Positions 29,169 through 37,280 of a stretch of 64,000 nt of DNA are shown piece after piece (positions within the stretch are counted from its first letter, which is position 1; every line of letters begins with the position of its first letter). Location: positions 1 through 64,000 of the forward strand of contig NZ_OPYN01000240.1 in the NCBI RefSeq assembly GCF_900277125.1. The letters are read 5' to 3'. Source of the DNA: Pseudomonas inefficax (GTDB lineage: Bacteria; Pseudomonadota; Gammaproteobacteria; Pseudomonadales; Pseudomonadaceae). The translations under genes and the position numbers were made by a program. A model generated the notes under the pieces. That model saw only the letters and a list, made by a program, of their open reading frames with translations. It did not search any database and was not told the DNA's origin.

Positions 29169-29834
29169 TCAGAGCACCCGGCTTTCGAAGCGGCTCACAC
29201 CCGGCAGCTCGAGCACCACTTCGTCACCGACATTGAACGGCCCTACGCCAGCCGGGGTGCCGGTGAGGATCACATCCCCGGCCTGCAGCGAAAAATGCGC
29301 GGCCATGTGCTGGATCATCGGCACGATCGGGTTAAGCATCATCGCGCTGCTGCCATCCTGGCGAACTTCGCCGTTGACGGTCAGGCGCACCGGGATGTCG
29401 CGTACATCCTCGAAGCTGGCAGCCGACACGAACGGCGGCAGTACGCAGGCGCCGTCGAAGCACTTGGCCAGCTCCCAGGGCAGGCCCTTTTCCTTCAGCT
29501 TGGCTTGCACATCGCGCAGGGTCAGGTCCAGCGCCGGGGCGTAACCGGAAATGGCATCCAGCACCTCCTCCTCGCTCGGATGAGTCGACAGCGGCTTGCC
29601 CAGCAGCACGGCAATTTCCGCCTCATAGTGCACCGAGCCACGCTCGACCGGAATCTTGAAGCCTCCCTCGGCCGGCACCACGCAGCTGCCCGGCTTGATG
29701 AACAGCAGCGGTTCGGAGGGAATCGGGTTGTCCAGTTCCTTGGCATGCTCGGCATAGTTACGGCCGATGCACACCACCTTGCCCAACGGGAAGTGAATGC
29801 GTGTGCCGTCTACGTACTGGTGCTGGTAACTCAT
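29169..29834 (-). CDS. Fumarylacetoacetate hydrolase-family protein
   Basis: The 221-residue protein is a FAH-family fold: CIGRNYAEHAKEL near the N-terminus, the metal-ligand segment VHYEAEIAVLLGK, the Asp segment in LDLTLRDVQAKLK and the glycine-rich TGTPAGVGPF near the C-terminus. Family members hydrolyse acylpyruvates or decarboxylate oxaloacetate in the cytoplasm. It starts 25 bases after the D-2-hydroxyglutarate dehydrogenase gene and is probably co-transcribed with it. A link with 2-oxo-acid clean-up is plausible but not shown. Confidence 0.85.
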   Translation of the reverse strand: MSYQHQYVDGTRIHFPLGKVVCIGRNYAEHAKELDNPIPSEPLLFIKPGSCVVPAEGGFKIPVERGSVHYEAEIAVLLGKPLSTHPSEEEVLDAISGYAPALDLTLRDVQAKLKEKGLPWELAKCFDGACVLPPFVSAASFEDVRDIPVRLTVNGEVRQDGSSAMMLNPIVPMIQHMAAHFSLQAGDVILTGTPAGVGPFNVGDEVVLELPGVSRFESRVL

Positions 29835-29859
29835 GGCCGACTCCTCTGGATGCTGCTTT

Positions 29860-31257
29860 CTATTCAGGTGCGAAGATCTTACCCGGATTCATGATGCCGT
29901 TAGGGTCGAACACGGCCTTTATTGCCTTCATGCAGGCGATTTCTTCGGGCGAGCGGCTGTAGCTCAGGTAGTCACGCTTGGTCATGCCCACACCATGCTC
30001 GGCGGAGATCGAGCCGTTGTAGCGCTCGACGATCTCGAACACCCACTTGTTGACCTTGGTGCACGAGGCGAAGAAGTCGTCCTTGCTCATGTGCTCGGGC
30101 TTGAGAATGTTCAGGTGCAGGTTGCCGTCACCGATGTGGCCGTACCACACCACTTCGTAATCCGGGTAATGCTCAGCGACGATGGCGTCGATATCGCGCA
30201 GAAACGCTGGCACTTTCGAGACCGTGACAGAAATGTCGTTCTTGTACGGGGTCCAGTGCGAGATGGTTTCCGACAGGTACTCGCGCAGTTTCCACAGGTT
30301 TTTCAGCTGGGTCTCGCTCTGGCTCATCACCCCGTCCAGCACCCAGCCCTGCTCGACGCAGTGCTCGAAGGTAGCCAAGGCTTCGTTGGCCACCTCCTCG
30401 GTGCTGGCCTCGAACTCCAGCAGCGCGTAGAACGGGCAGTCGGTCTCGAAAGGCGCCGGCACGTCACCACGCGCCAGGATCTTGGCCAGGCCCTTGTCGG
30501 AGAAGAACTCGAAGGCGGTCAGGTCCAGCTTGCCCTGGAAGGCATGCAGCACCGGCATGATCGAGTCGAAGTCCGGCGTACCCAGCACCATCGCGGTGAG
30601 GTTGCGCGGCGCACGGTCCAGACGCATGGTGGCCTCGACCACGAAGCCCAGGGTACCTTCGGCACCGATGAACAGCTGGCGCAGGTCGTAGCCGGTGGCG
30701 TTCTTGATCAGGTCCTTGTTCAGTTCCAGCAGCTCGCCCTTGCCAGTGACCACTTTCAGCCCGGCCACCCAGTTGCGAGTCATACCGTAGCGAATCACCT
30801 TGATCCCGCCGGCATTGGTGCCGATATTGCCGCCGATCTGGCTGGATCCGCTGGAGGCGAAGTCCACCGGGTAATACAGGCCCTGTTCTTCGGCGAAGGT
30901 TTGCAGCTGGCGGGTAATCACCCCTGGCTGGCAGACCACTGTGCGATCGAAGGCATTGAAGCCGAGTATCTGGTTCATGTAGTCGAAAGCGACCACCACT
31001 TCGCCATTGGCCGCCACGGCGCCTGCGGATAGCCCAGTACGCCCGCCAGACGGCACCAGCGCCACCTTGTGCGTATTGGCCCAGCGAACGATCGCCTGTA
31101 CCTGCTCCACCGTTTTGGGGAAAACGATGGCGCTGGGCGCCGGTGGGTAATGCTTGGTCCAATCCTTGCCATAGGCTTCCAGGGAGGCTGCGTCGGTCAG
31201 GACCTTGCCAGGGTCGACAAGGGTCATCAGTTCATCAATTACAGCGGGGTGGGTCAT
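29860..31257 (-). CDS. d2hgdh: D-2-hydroxyglutarate dehydrogenase (FAD-linked)
   Basis: The 465-residue protein has an N-terminal FAD-binding type 4 domain (PSGGRTGLSAGAVAANGEVV, SSQIGGNIGTNAGG) and a C-terminal oxidase domain with HIGDGNLHLNIL and ISAEHGVGMTKRDYL. The sequence closely follows the characterised P. stutzeri D2HGDH as I know it, and the gene is divergent from serA as in that species. SerA can reduce 2-oxoglutarate to D-2-hydroxyglutarate, and this enzyme re-oxidises it, passing electrons to an electron-transfer flavoprotein. The ATG at 31257 (MTHPAVIDEL) is chosen by family length. Glycolate or lactate oxidation is less likely. Confidence 0.87.
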   Translation of the reverse strand: MTHPAVIDELMTLVDPGKVLTDAASLEAYGKDWTKHYPPAPSAIVFPKTVEQVQAIVRWANTHKVALVPSGGRTGLSAGAVAANGEVVVAFDYMNQILGFNAFDRTVVCQPGVITRQLQTFAEEQGLYYPVDFASSGSSQIGGNIGTNAGGIKVIRYGMTRNWVAGLKVVTGKGELLELNKDLIKNATGYDLRQLFIGAEGTLGFVVEATMRLDRAPRNLTAMVLGTPDFDSIMPVLHAFQGKLDLTAFEFFSDKGLAKILARGDVPAPFETDCPFYALLEFEASTEEVANEALATFEHCVEQGWVLDGVMSQSETQLKNLWKLREYLSETISHWTPYKNDISVTVSKVPAFLRDIDAIVAEHYPDYEVVWYGHIGDGNLHLNILKPEHMSKDDFFASCTKVNKWVFEIVERYNGSISAEHGVGMTKRDYLSYSRSPEEIACMKAIKAVFDPNGIMNPGKIFAPE

Positions 31258-31427
31258 CGCTGGAACTCTCGACTTATTCATAGTCACCCTGAGCACTCTT
31301 CACCTGTCGGGATAAGCTCAGATTGTGTCGCGTATGCTAGCATAGCCCTCCCGCTGTTCATGCTAAGGCTGCCTTTGCGCCTGGCATCACCCTCGCCATT
31401 TTTTCTCCGGGATACAGGTTTACGCAG

Positions 31428-32657
31428 ATGAGCAAGACTTCTCTCGACAAGAGCAAGATCCGGTTCCTTCTTCTTGAAGGTGTGCACCAGAACGCGGTCG
31501 ATACCCTCAAGGCCGCCGGCTACACCAACATCGAATACCTCACTGGTTCGCTGCCGGAAGCCGAGCTGAAGGAAAAGATCGCCGATGCCCACTTCATCGG
31601 CATCCGTTCGCGCACTCAGCTGACCGAAGAGATCTTCGACTGCGCCAAGAAACTGGTTGCTGTTGGCTGCTTCTGCATCGGCACCAACCAGGTCGACCTG
31701 GAAGCTGCCCGCGAGCGCGGTATCGCCGTGTTCAACGCGCCATACTCCAACACGCGTTCGGTAGCCGAACTGGTACTGGCCGAAGCCATCCTGCTGTTGC
31801 GCGGCATCCCCGAGAAGAACGCTTCCTGCCACCGTGGCGGCTGGATCAAGAGCGCGGCCAACTCCTTCGAAATCCGCGGCAAGAAGCTGGGTATCGTCGG
31901 TTATGGCTCGATCGGCACCCAGCTGTCGGTCCTGGCCGAGAACATGGGCATGCAGGTGTATTTCTACGACCCGCTGACCAAGCTGCCACTGGGCAATGCC
32001 GTGCAGGTCACCAGCCTGCACGAGCTGCTGGGCCTGGCCGACATCGTTTCGCTGCACGTACCTGAGCTGCCGTCCACCCAGTGGATGATCGGCGAGAAGG
32101 AAATCCGCTCGATGAAGAAGGGCGCGATCCTGATCAACGCTGCCCGTGGCACCGTGGTCGAGCTGGACCACCTGGCCGCCGCTATCAAGGACCAACACCT
32201 GATCGGTGCCGCCATCGACGTGTTCCCGGTCGAACCACGCTCCAACGACGAGCAGTTCGAAAGCCCGCTGCGTGGCCTGGACAACGTGATCCTGACCCCG
32301 CACATCGGTGGTTCCACTGCCGAAGCCCAGGCCAACATCGGCCTGGAAGTTGCCGAGAAGCTGGTCAAGTACAGCGACAACGGTACCTCGGTATCCTCGG
32401 TCAACTTCCCGGAAGTGGCCCTGCCGGCGCACCCGGGCAAGCACCGCCTGCTGCACATCCACGAAAACATCCCAGGCGTGCTCAGCGAGATCAACAAGGT
32501 CTTCGCCGAGAACGGCATCAACATCTCCGGTCAGTTCCTGCAGACCAACGAGAAAGTCGGTTACGTGGTGATCGATGTTGACGCCGAGTATTCCGACCTG
32601 GCGCAAGAGAAGCTGCAACAGGTCAAAGGCACCATCCGTTCCCGCGTCCTGTTCTAA
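31428..32657 (+). CDS. serA: D-3-phosphoglycerate dehydrogenase
   Basis: The 409-residue cytoplasmic enzyme oxidises 3-phosphoglycerate with NAD, the first step of serine synthesis. The NAD fold reads GIVGYGSIGTQLSVL and the catalytic His lies in LTPHIGGSTAEAQ. A C-terminal ACT domain (about residues 335-409, HENIPGVLSEINKVF) fits serine feedback inhibition as in the E. coli enzyme. The 170-base divergent region with D2HGDH should hold both promoters. A strong terminator follows the stop. Confidence 0.97.
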   Translation: MSKTSLDKSKIRFLLLEGVHQNAVDTLKAAGYTNIEYLTGSLPEAELKEKIADAHFIGIRSRTQLTEEIFDCAKKLVAVGCFCIGTNQVDLEAARERGIAVFNAPYSNTRSVAELVLAEAILLLRGIPEKNASCHRGGWIKSAANSFEIRGKKLGIVGYGSIGTQLSVLAENMGMQVYFYDPLTKLPLGNAVQVTSLHELLGLADIVSLHVPELPSTQWMIGEKEIRSMKKGAILINAARGTVVELDHLAAAIKDQHLIGAAIDVFPVEPRSNDEQFESPLRGLDNVILTPHIGGSTAEAQANIGLEVAEKLVKYSDNGTSVSSVNFPEVALPAHPGKHRLLHIHENIPGVLSEINKVFAENGINISGQFLQTNEKVGYVVIDVDAEYSDLAQEKLQQVKGTIRSRVLF

Positions 32658-32673
32658 GTTTGCTGGCGGCATG

Positions 32674-32706
32674 AAAAAAGGGAGGCCCTGGTGGCCTCCC
32701 TTTTTT
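32674..32706 (+). terminator. Rho-independent terminator after serA
   Basis: An 8-bp perfect stem GGGAGGCC/GGCCTCCC (32680-32700) with a CTGGT loop has a T-run on the right and an A-run on the left. It may work in both directions, though a REP pair separates it from the convergent DUF4399 gene. Confidence 0.9.
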
Positions 32707-32726
32707 ATGCTTGTGACATTGGTGTC

Positions 32727-32820
32727 GCCTGCTTCGCGGGCTTGCCCGCTCCCACAGGGCCCCCACAAGCCTCGAAGCCAGTGGTGATCCTGTGGGAGCG
32801 GGTTTACCCGCGAAGAATCC
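32727..32820. repeat. REP pair, GTGG type, inward arrangement
   Basis: Inverted copies lie just after the serA terminator, before the convergent DUF4399 gene. The left core is GGGCTTGCCCGC and the right GGGTTTACCCGC, so the two halves are not recent copies of each other. Confidence 0.92.
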
Positions 32821-32825
32821 AACAC

Positions 32826-33302
32826 CTATTTCACGTCGACAGTAATCTTCTGCGACACGACGCTCGGCTTGAACGGCACGTGATACTGGTCACCCAGCAC
32901 CAGTTGCAGGGTGTGCTTGCCCGGGGTCAGGGTAATGCTGGTTTCGGTCTGCGCCTTGCCGAAGTGCAGCACTTGCGGGCCATCCGGCAATGCGGTGCCG
33001 GCCTGTGGCATCAGGCTGGTCGGCAGCGCCATGTCGGCTACCGGCTCTTTATCCACGTCCACCAGCAGGTGGTGGTGCCCGGTGTGCGGGGTGCTGTCAC
33101 CCGCAGGCTTGAGCGCCATGCCCTCGATGCCGAACTTGACGGTGAAGGTCCTGTCGACCGTGGCGCCATCGGCGGGGGAAACGATGAAGACCTTGGCCTC
33201 CTTGGGCGGCTCCTGGCTTTTCAGGGCGTCTGCGGCACTGGCGAACATTGACGCTCCCATCAACAGACCAGCAACGGCAGCACGCGAAAATAGGCTGTTC
33301 AT
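32826..33302 (-). CDS. DUF4399 periplasmic protein
   Basis: The 158-residue protein has a clear signal peptide (residues 1-23, ending ASA). The mature domain of about 135 residues carries the DUF4399 pattern: VFIVSPADGATVDRTFTVKF, then a His cluster HTGHHHLLVD, and a final beta-rich KHTLQLVLGDQYHVP. AGGAG stands 7 bases before the ATG. The histidines could bind metal, but no enzyme activity is known to me for this family. It is convergent with serA. Confidence 0.8.
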   Translation of the reverse strand: MNSLFSRAAVAGLLMGASMFASAADALKSQEPPKEAKVFIVSPADGATVDRTFTVKFGIEGMALKPAGDSTPHTGHHHLLVDVDKEPVADMALPTSLMPQAGTALPDGPQVLHFGKAQTETSITLTPGKHTLQLVLGDQYHVPFKPSVVSQKITVDVK

Positions 33303-33522
33303 TCACTTCTCCTGTGATTCACTTATTGACCGCCGCCAGTATTCCAGTGGCGGCGGTGGTTCACCTTAGTTGATATGTATGCCCAGATGTTCACATCGTC
33401 GGGCAGAAATATTTCAATCAGGGTTAAACAATGCCGAGGCTTCAAGGTCATAGGCTGCGCTCGACCATGGCGAGGAAGAAAGCCGTGGCGAAGGTTATTC
33501 ATCTGCCAAAGAGGGGCTTTTC

Positions 33523-34011
33523 ATGCGTACGACCATTGGGGTAATGCTGGCGGTACTGATCACGCCATTGGCTCAGGCCGAGCTGATTGATGATATTGCC
33601 GACCGGGGTGAACTGCGCATTGCCGTGCAGGCCGACAACTCGCCGTACGCATTCAAGGAAAACGACCACCTGAGCGGCTTCGAGATCGACTTCGGCCAGG
33701 CGCTGGCCAAGGAACTGGACCTGCGCGCCGAATTCATCGAAGCCCCTGCCGCTGAGGTGCTGCCGGGTGTCGAGGCTGGCAAGTACGACATAGCACTGAC
33801 CCCGTCGAGCGAATCGCCCAAGGGTGACGGCCCGCTCGATGTGAGCCTGCCATTCGGCGAGAAGCAGTTGGTGATCCCGTTCCAGAAGGACAACCCGGCA
33901 TTCGAGAGCGCGGTGAACAATGCACTGCAGCGGCTCAAGGACAACGGGCGAACTGCCGAGCTTGAGCAGAAGTGGTTCAAGGGTGTGCCTGAGACTGCGT
34001 CCGGGCAATAG
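33523..34011 (+). CDS. Short solute-binding-like periplasmic protein (single lobe)
   Basis: The 162-residue protein has a signal peptide (residues 1-19, ending AQA) and begins like a family 3 amino acid-binding protein: RGELRIAVQADNSPYAFKEN, then GFEIDFGQALAKEL. After LDVSLPFGEKQLVIPFQKDN it jumps to the family C-terminal helix pair AFESAVNNALQRLKDNG and ELEQKWF. About 90-100 residues that normally form the second lobe are missing without any frame break. It may be a scaffold or sensor rather than a Venus-flytrap binder. No permease gene is next to it. Confidence 0.75.
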   Translation: MRTTIGVMLAVLITPLAQAELIDDIADRGELRIAVQADNSPYAFKENDHLSGFEIDFGQALAKELDLRAEFIEAPAAEVLPGVEAGKYDIALTPSSESPKGDGPLDVSLPFGEKQLVIPFQKDNPAFESAVNNALQRLKDNGRTAELEQKWFKGVPETASGQ

Positions 34012-34036
34012 GATTTTTGAGGATTTTTGCTGCCTG

Positions 34037-34139
34037 TACCGGCCTCTTCGCGGGTGAACCCGCTCCCACAGGGACATCACAAGCCTTGAGGGCTGTGGAG
34101 AACCTGTGGGAGCGGGTTCACCCGCGAAAGGGCCGGTAC
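34037..34139. repeat. REP pair, GTGG type, inward arrangement
   Basis: Inverted copies lie between the convergent single-lobe binding protein and DUF523 genes. Confidence 0.92.
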
Positions 34140-34143
34140 AGGA

Positions 34144-34641
34144 TTACTCCAAGGCCCGCTGTGCCTGCTCCAGCTCCAGCTCGCTGAACACCTGCACCCC
34201 CGCCCGCCGCAGCAACGCCGTGGTCACCCCTTCCCCGGCCACCTTCACACCACTGAACGTGCCGTCGTAGGTCAGCCGGTTGCCACACGAAGGGCTACCC
34301 GCCTTCAGCACCGCCACACGAATACCATGCCGGCGCACCAGTTCAAGCGCCCGCTGCGCCCCGGCCAGAAACTCGGCGCTGACATCCTCGCCCGTCACCG
34401 TAAGCACTTGCGCGCCGCCGTCGAGCACCTCAGCGCCCTGCCCGCCCGGTATCTCTGCAGGCGGCCGTGGGGTCGGCAAGCCACCCGCCACTTCCGGGCA
34501 CAAAGGCACCACGCGCCCTTCGGCCTGCCAGCGCTGCAACAGGTCGGGGTGGCCACTGGCGCGGCCGTCATAGCGCACTGGCTGCCCCAGCAGGCAGGCG
34601 CTGACCAGCACCTTGGGCAAATCAGAACGGGTCATTGCCAC
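34144..34641 (-). CDS. DUF523 protein
   Basis: The 165-residue protein has the DUF523 pattern: VLVSACLLGQPVRYDG at the N-terminus, CPEVAGGLPTPRPPAEI near residue 50 and KAGSPSCGNRLTYDG later. Three conserved cysteines could hold a metal or Fe-S cluster. The gene overlaps the 3' end of the upstream prolyl hydroxylase gene by 14-20 bases (starts at 34641 or 34635), so the two are translationally coupled. Function is unknown; some fused homologues carry a DUF1722 domain. Confidence 0.82.
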   Translation of the reverse strand: MAMTRSDLPKVLVSACLLGQPVRYDGRASGHPDLLQRWQAEGRVVPLCPEVAGGLPTPRPPAEIPGGQGAEVLDGGAQVLTVTGEDVSAEFLAGAQRALELVRRHGIRVAVLKAGSPSCGNRLTYDGTFSGVKVAGEGVTTALLRRAGVQVFSELELEQAQRALE

Positions 34642-35245
34642 GGCGCCGGAACCAGCCGGTCAACGAAAGCCGCTCACGCCCAGCCGGCAGCACCTCATGA
34701 GGCACCTCGCCCGAGAGGAAAACCACCAGGCAGCCCGCCACGGGCTCGACATCATGCTCGACGCCGTCCGCCAGGAACATGCGCAACTGGCCACCGTCCT
34801 GCGGCTGCCAGCCTTCATTCAGGTACAGGACTGCCGACACCATGCGCCGGTCATCGTCGCGGAAGCGGTCAAGATGCCGGCGATAGAATGCCCCCGGCGG
34901 GTACAGCGCAAAATGGCACTCGAAGTCCTCCAGGCCGAGGAACAGGCCCTGGTTGATGGCCTGGCGCAGCTGGTCCATGGCGCCAAGGTACTGGTCGCAG
35001 GCCTCGGCCTGGCCAGGGTCGATCCACTGGATCTGGTCGCCGCGAATGGCCTCGCGCACCTCCTGGGCAGCCCCGCGCCCAACCCCTGCCGGGTTGAGTT
35101 CGCCTTCGGCATCACGGCGCCGGCACTCGGCCGCAAGCGCGCGCACCAGGTCGGCAGGCAGAAAAAGCGCCTGCTGGGACCAGCCATGGGTGGCCAGATC
35201 GTCGACGACGGCCGCAAGCATCGGGTGTTCAGGGGAGGTGTGCAT
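34622..35245 (-). CDS. Prolyl 4-hydroxylase-type 2-oxoglutarate/Fe(II) oxygenase (PPHD-like, EF-Tu)
   Basis: The 207-residue protein is a PHD2-like oxygenase. The metal triad is visible as His and Asp in FYRRHLDRFRDD and a distal His in GEVPHEVLP, with the 2-oxoglutarate arginine in RERLSLTGWF. Sequence and length fit the Pseudomonas prolyl hydroxylase PPHD from P. putida, which hydroxylates a proline in the switch region of EF-Tu. The ATG at 35245 (MHTSPEHPML) gives the expected length. Ribosome-site evidence is weak; nearby upstream ATG codons remain possible. It is coupled to the DUF523 gene. Confidence 0.85.
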   Translation of the reverse strand: MHTSPEHPMLAAVVDDLATHGWSQQALFLPADLVRALAAECRRRDAEGELNPAGVGRGAAQEVREAIRGDQIQWIDPGQAEACDQYLGAMDQLRQAINQGLFLGLEDFECHFALYPPGAFYRRHLDRFRDDDRRMVSAVLYLNEGWQPQDGGQLRMFLADGVEHDVEPVAGCLVVFLSGEVPHEVLPAGRERLSLTGWFRRRGNDPF

Positions 35246-35367
35246 GGCGCGCATCATATCCATTAGCCATGCCGGCGCACAGCGCCACTTGGCCGAGAAG
35301 CATGCGGATATCTCGACAAACCGGCGCCCGGCCACGGACAATAGCCACCTGCCGACAGGAGTCCTGA

Positions 35368-36120
35368 ATGCGCCGTCTGTTTTCCCTGATTCTGCTGATG
35401 ATCTGCACCGTGCCTGTCTGGGCAGACAACCTGGATCAACTGTACAAGGCCGCCGGCTGGCCCGACCAGCGCGCCCATTTCAATGATGCCCTGACCGCCG
35501 CCCAGGAGCGCTACCGCAACAGTTTGCCACCTGCCGTGTACCAGGCACTGGTAAACAACAGCAACCAGCGCTTCCAGGCCCAGGCGGTGGACCGTCGCGC
35601 CCAGGCGCAGCTGCGCGCAACCTTGGCCAACCCGGCACCGGCGCTGGCCTTCTTCCGCTCGCCGCTGGGGCGCAAGGTGGTGGCTGCCGAGCTCAAGGCC
35701 ACACGCAAGGACGAGCTGGCCAGGAATGCCAAGGGCTTGCCGAAGATCCAGGCCAGCGATGATCGCCTGCTGATAATCGGGCACCTGGCCCAGGCCCTGC
35801 CGGCGCGCGAAGCCGGCGCCGAAGTGAGCCTGGCCATCGCTGGCGTGGCCGCCGACAGCCTCAGCTCGATGATCCCCGGCCTGTTCGGCGGCGGTCAGGC
35901 CCAGGGTCTGCTCGATGGTCAGCGCCAGCGTCTGATGAGCCAGATCGGCGAAGACCTCAACAACACGTTGCTGTATGTCTACCGTGACCTGTCCGATGCC
36001 GAGCTGGAAGAGTTCGCCACCTTTGCCGAGTCGCCCGACGGCAAGGCTTACTACCAGGCCGCCCTGGCCGCCGTTCGTGCAGGCCTGGCGGTTGGCCAGA
36101 GCAGCAGCGACCTGAAGTGA
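35368..36120 (+). CDS. DUF2059 periplasmic protein
   Basis: The 250-residue protein has a signal peptide (residues 1-19, ending VWA) and an otherwise helical, soluble domain. The segment FATFAESPDGKAYYQAALAAV near the C-terminus is the DUF2059 signature, and a similar ALAFFRSPLGRKVVAAEL occurs near residue 100, so the domain pattern is present twice. It is divergent from the prolyl hydroxylase gene. Its stop codon abuts the stop of the convergent hydrolase with no spacer. No function is known. Confidence 0.78.
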   Translation: MRRLFSLILLMICTVPVWADNLDQLYKAAGWPDQRAHFNDALTAAQERYRNSLPPAVYQALVNNSNQRFQAQAVDRRAQAQLRATLANPAPALAFFRSPLGRKVVAAELKATRKDELARNAKGLPKIQASDDRLLIIGHLAQALPAREAGAEVSLAIAGVAADSLSSMIPGLFGGGQAQGLLDGQRQRLMSQIGEDLNNTLLYVYRDLSDAELEEFATFAESPDGKAYYQAALAAVRAGLAVGQSSSDLK

Positions 36121-37047
36121 TCAGCCCAGGCGCTGGTCGATGAAGTCGAAGTAGCGCTGGCGAATGCCCGGCAGCTCGTTGGCCAAGTGGTGACGGGCCT
36201 CGGGCAGCATCAGAATCTGCGGTTCGGCGAATTTGGCCTTGAGTACTTCGAGGTTGTACGGCCAGTCCACCGTGCCATCCGCTTCTCCTTGCACGATCAA
36301 TGGCCGCCGCGTGCTGCGCGGCGCAGCCTCGATGCGTTTGACCCAGGCAATCAAGGCGCCCACCCAGGCTGTAGGCAGGCGGCGCGGTTGCAGCGGATCG
36401 GCTTCGAGGAACGGCAGGAAGGTCGGGTCATTGGTGTTCTCGCTGAAGCGCCGTTCGATGCCATTCACGAAATGACGCAACACGCGATAGCTCAGCTTCG
36501 ACCAGCGCCAGGCACAGGGCCGCACCAGCGGCGCCAACAGGATGACCTGGCCATCGATGGGGCTGCGCGCGCCCTGGTGCAGCAGGTGGTCCACGGCGAT
36601 GGCGCCACCGGTGCTTTGCCCGCAGAGATGCCAGGGACGCGGCATTTGCAGCGTGCGCGCTTGTTCGAACAAAGCCGCCAGCACTTGCTGGTAAATCGCA
36701 AAATCACTGATGCTCGCCCGCTCGCCGCTGGACAGGCCATGACCGGGCAGGTCGCAACTGATCACGGCGAAACCCTGATTGAGCGCCCAATCGATTACAT
36801 GCCGGTAAAGGCCCATATGGTCGTAGTAGCCGTGCAGCAGGAACAGCGTCGCCGTGGGTTGCTCGGGTAACCAGACCTGCCCGACCAAGTCGAACCCCGC
36901 GGCCTGGAAGCCGCCCAGCCAGCTCTGTGCCGGCAGGTTCAGGCCATAGAAGCGCTGGTAGTCGTGCGCCTGTGCCGACAACGGCTGGCGAGCGGTCAGC
37001 GGCGCCAGGCTGGTGCGCAGGAGGTCAGGGTGAAAGGCAGCGGGCAT
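36121..37047 (-). CDS. Alpha/beta hydrolase, serine aminopeptidase S33/monoacylglycerol lipase type
   Basis: The 308-residue protein has the oxyanion region LFLLHGYYDHMGLYRH, the nucleophile elbow HLCGQSTGGAIA, and a late acid/His region (VQGEADGTVDWP, LPEARHHLANE). GHGLSSGERAS is typical of the hydrolase_4 (monoacylglycerol lipase-like) group. No signal peptide is evident, so it is probably cytoplasmic. Lysophospholipid or monoacylglycerol substrates would fit, but the family is broad. Confidence 0.82.
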   Translation of the reverse strand: MPAAFHPDLLRTSLAPLTARQPLSAQAHDYQRFYGLNLPAQSWLGGFQAAGFDLVGQVWLPEQPTATLFLLHGYYDHMGLYRHVIDWALNQGFAVISCDLPGHGLSSGERASISDFAIYQQVLAALFEQARTLQMPRPWHLCGQSTGGAIAVDHLLHQGARSPIDGQVILLAPLVRPCAWRWSKLSYRVLRHFVNGIERRFSENTNDPTFLPFLEADPLQPRRLPTAWVGALIAWVKRIEAAPRSTRRPLIVQGEADGTVDWPYNLEVLKAKFAEPQILMLPEARHHLANELPGIRQRYFDFIDQRLG

Positions 37048-37145
37048 CTAGTACATCCACAGTGAAGCAAGTATTGATCTGGGATACTCAGCTCTGGCCG
37101 GCGTCGTGGCAAGCTTGCTCACCTTCGAACCACCAGCACCGCCCC

Positions 37146-37265
37146 CTTGTAGGAGCGGCCTTGTGTCGCGACAGGGCCGCAATGCGGCCCCAGCGATATC
37201 AGCTTGATGCACAAATACCGGGGGCGCTTCGCACCCCTTTCGCGACACAAGGCCGCTCCTACAGG
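37146..37265. repeat. REP pair, GTAG type, in a divergent promoter region
   Basis: Outward-facing copies TGTAGGAGCGGCCTTGTGTC and inverse enclose two small stems. Unlike the other elements this one lies between two divergent genes (hydrolase and DUF6436 gene), so it may sit in promoter DNA. Confidence 0.85.
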
Positions 37266-37280
37266 GGCCGCGGGAAATTC

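Noticed and set aside
33375-33590. Small plus-strand frame upstream of the single-lobe binding protein
   Set aside because: It overlaps the start of a well-supported gene in another frame and has no ribosome site or family pattern.
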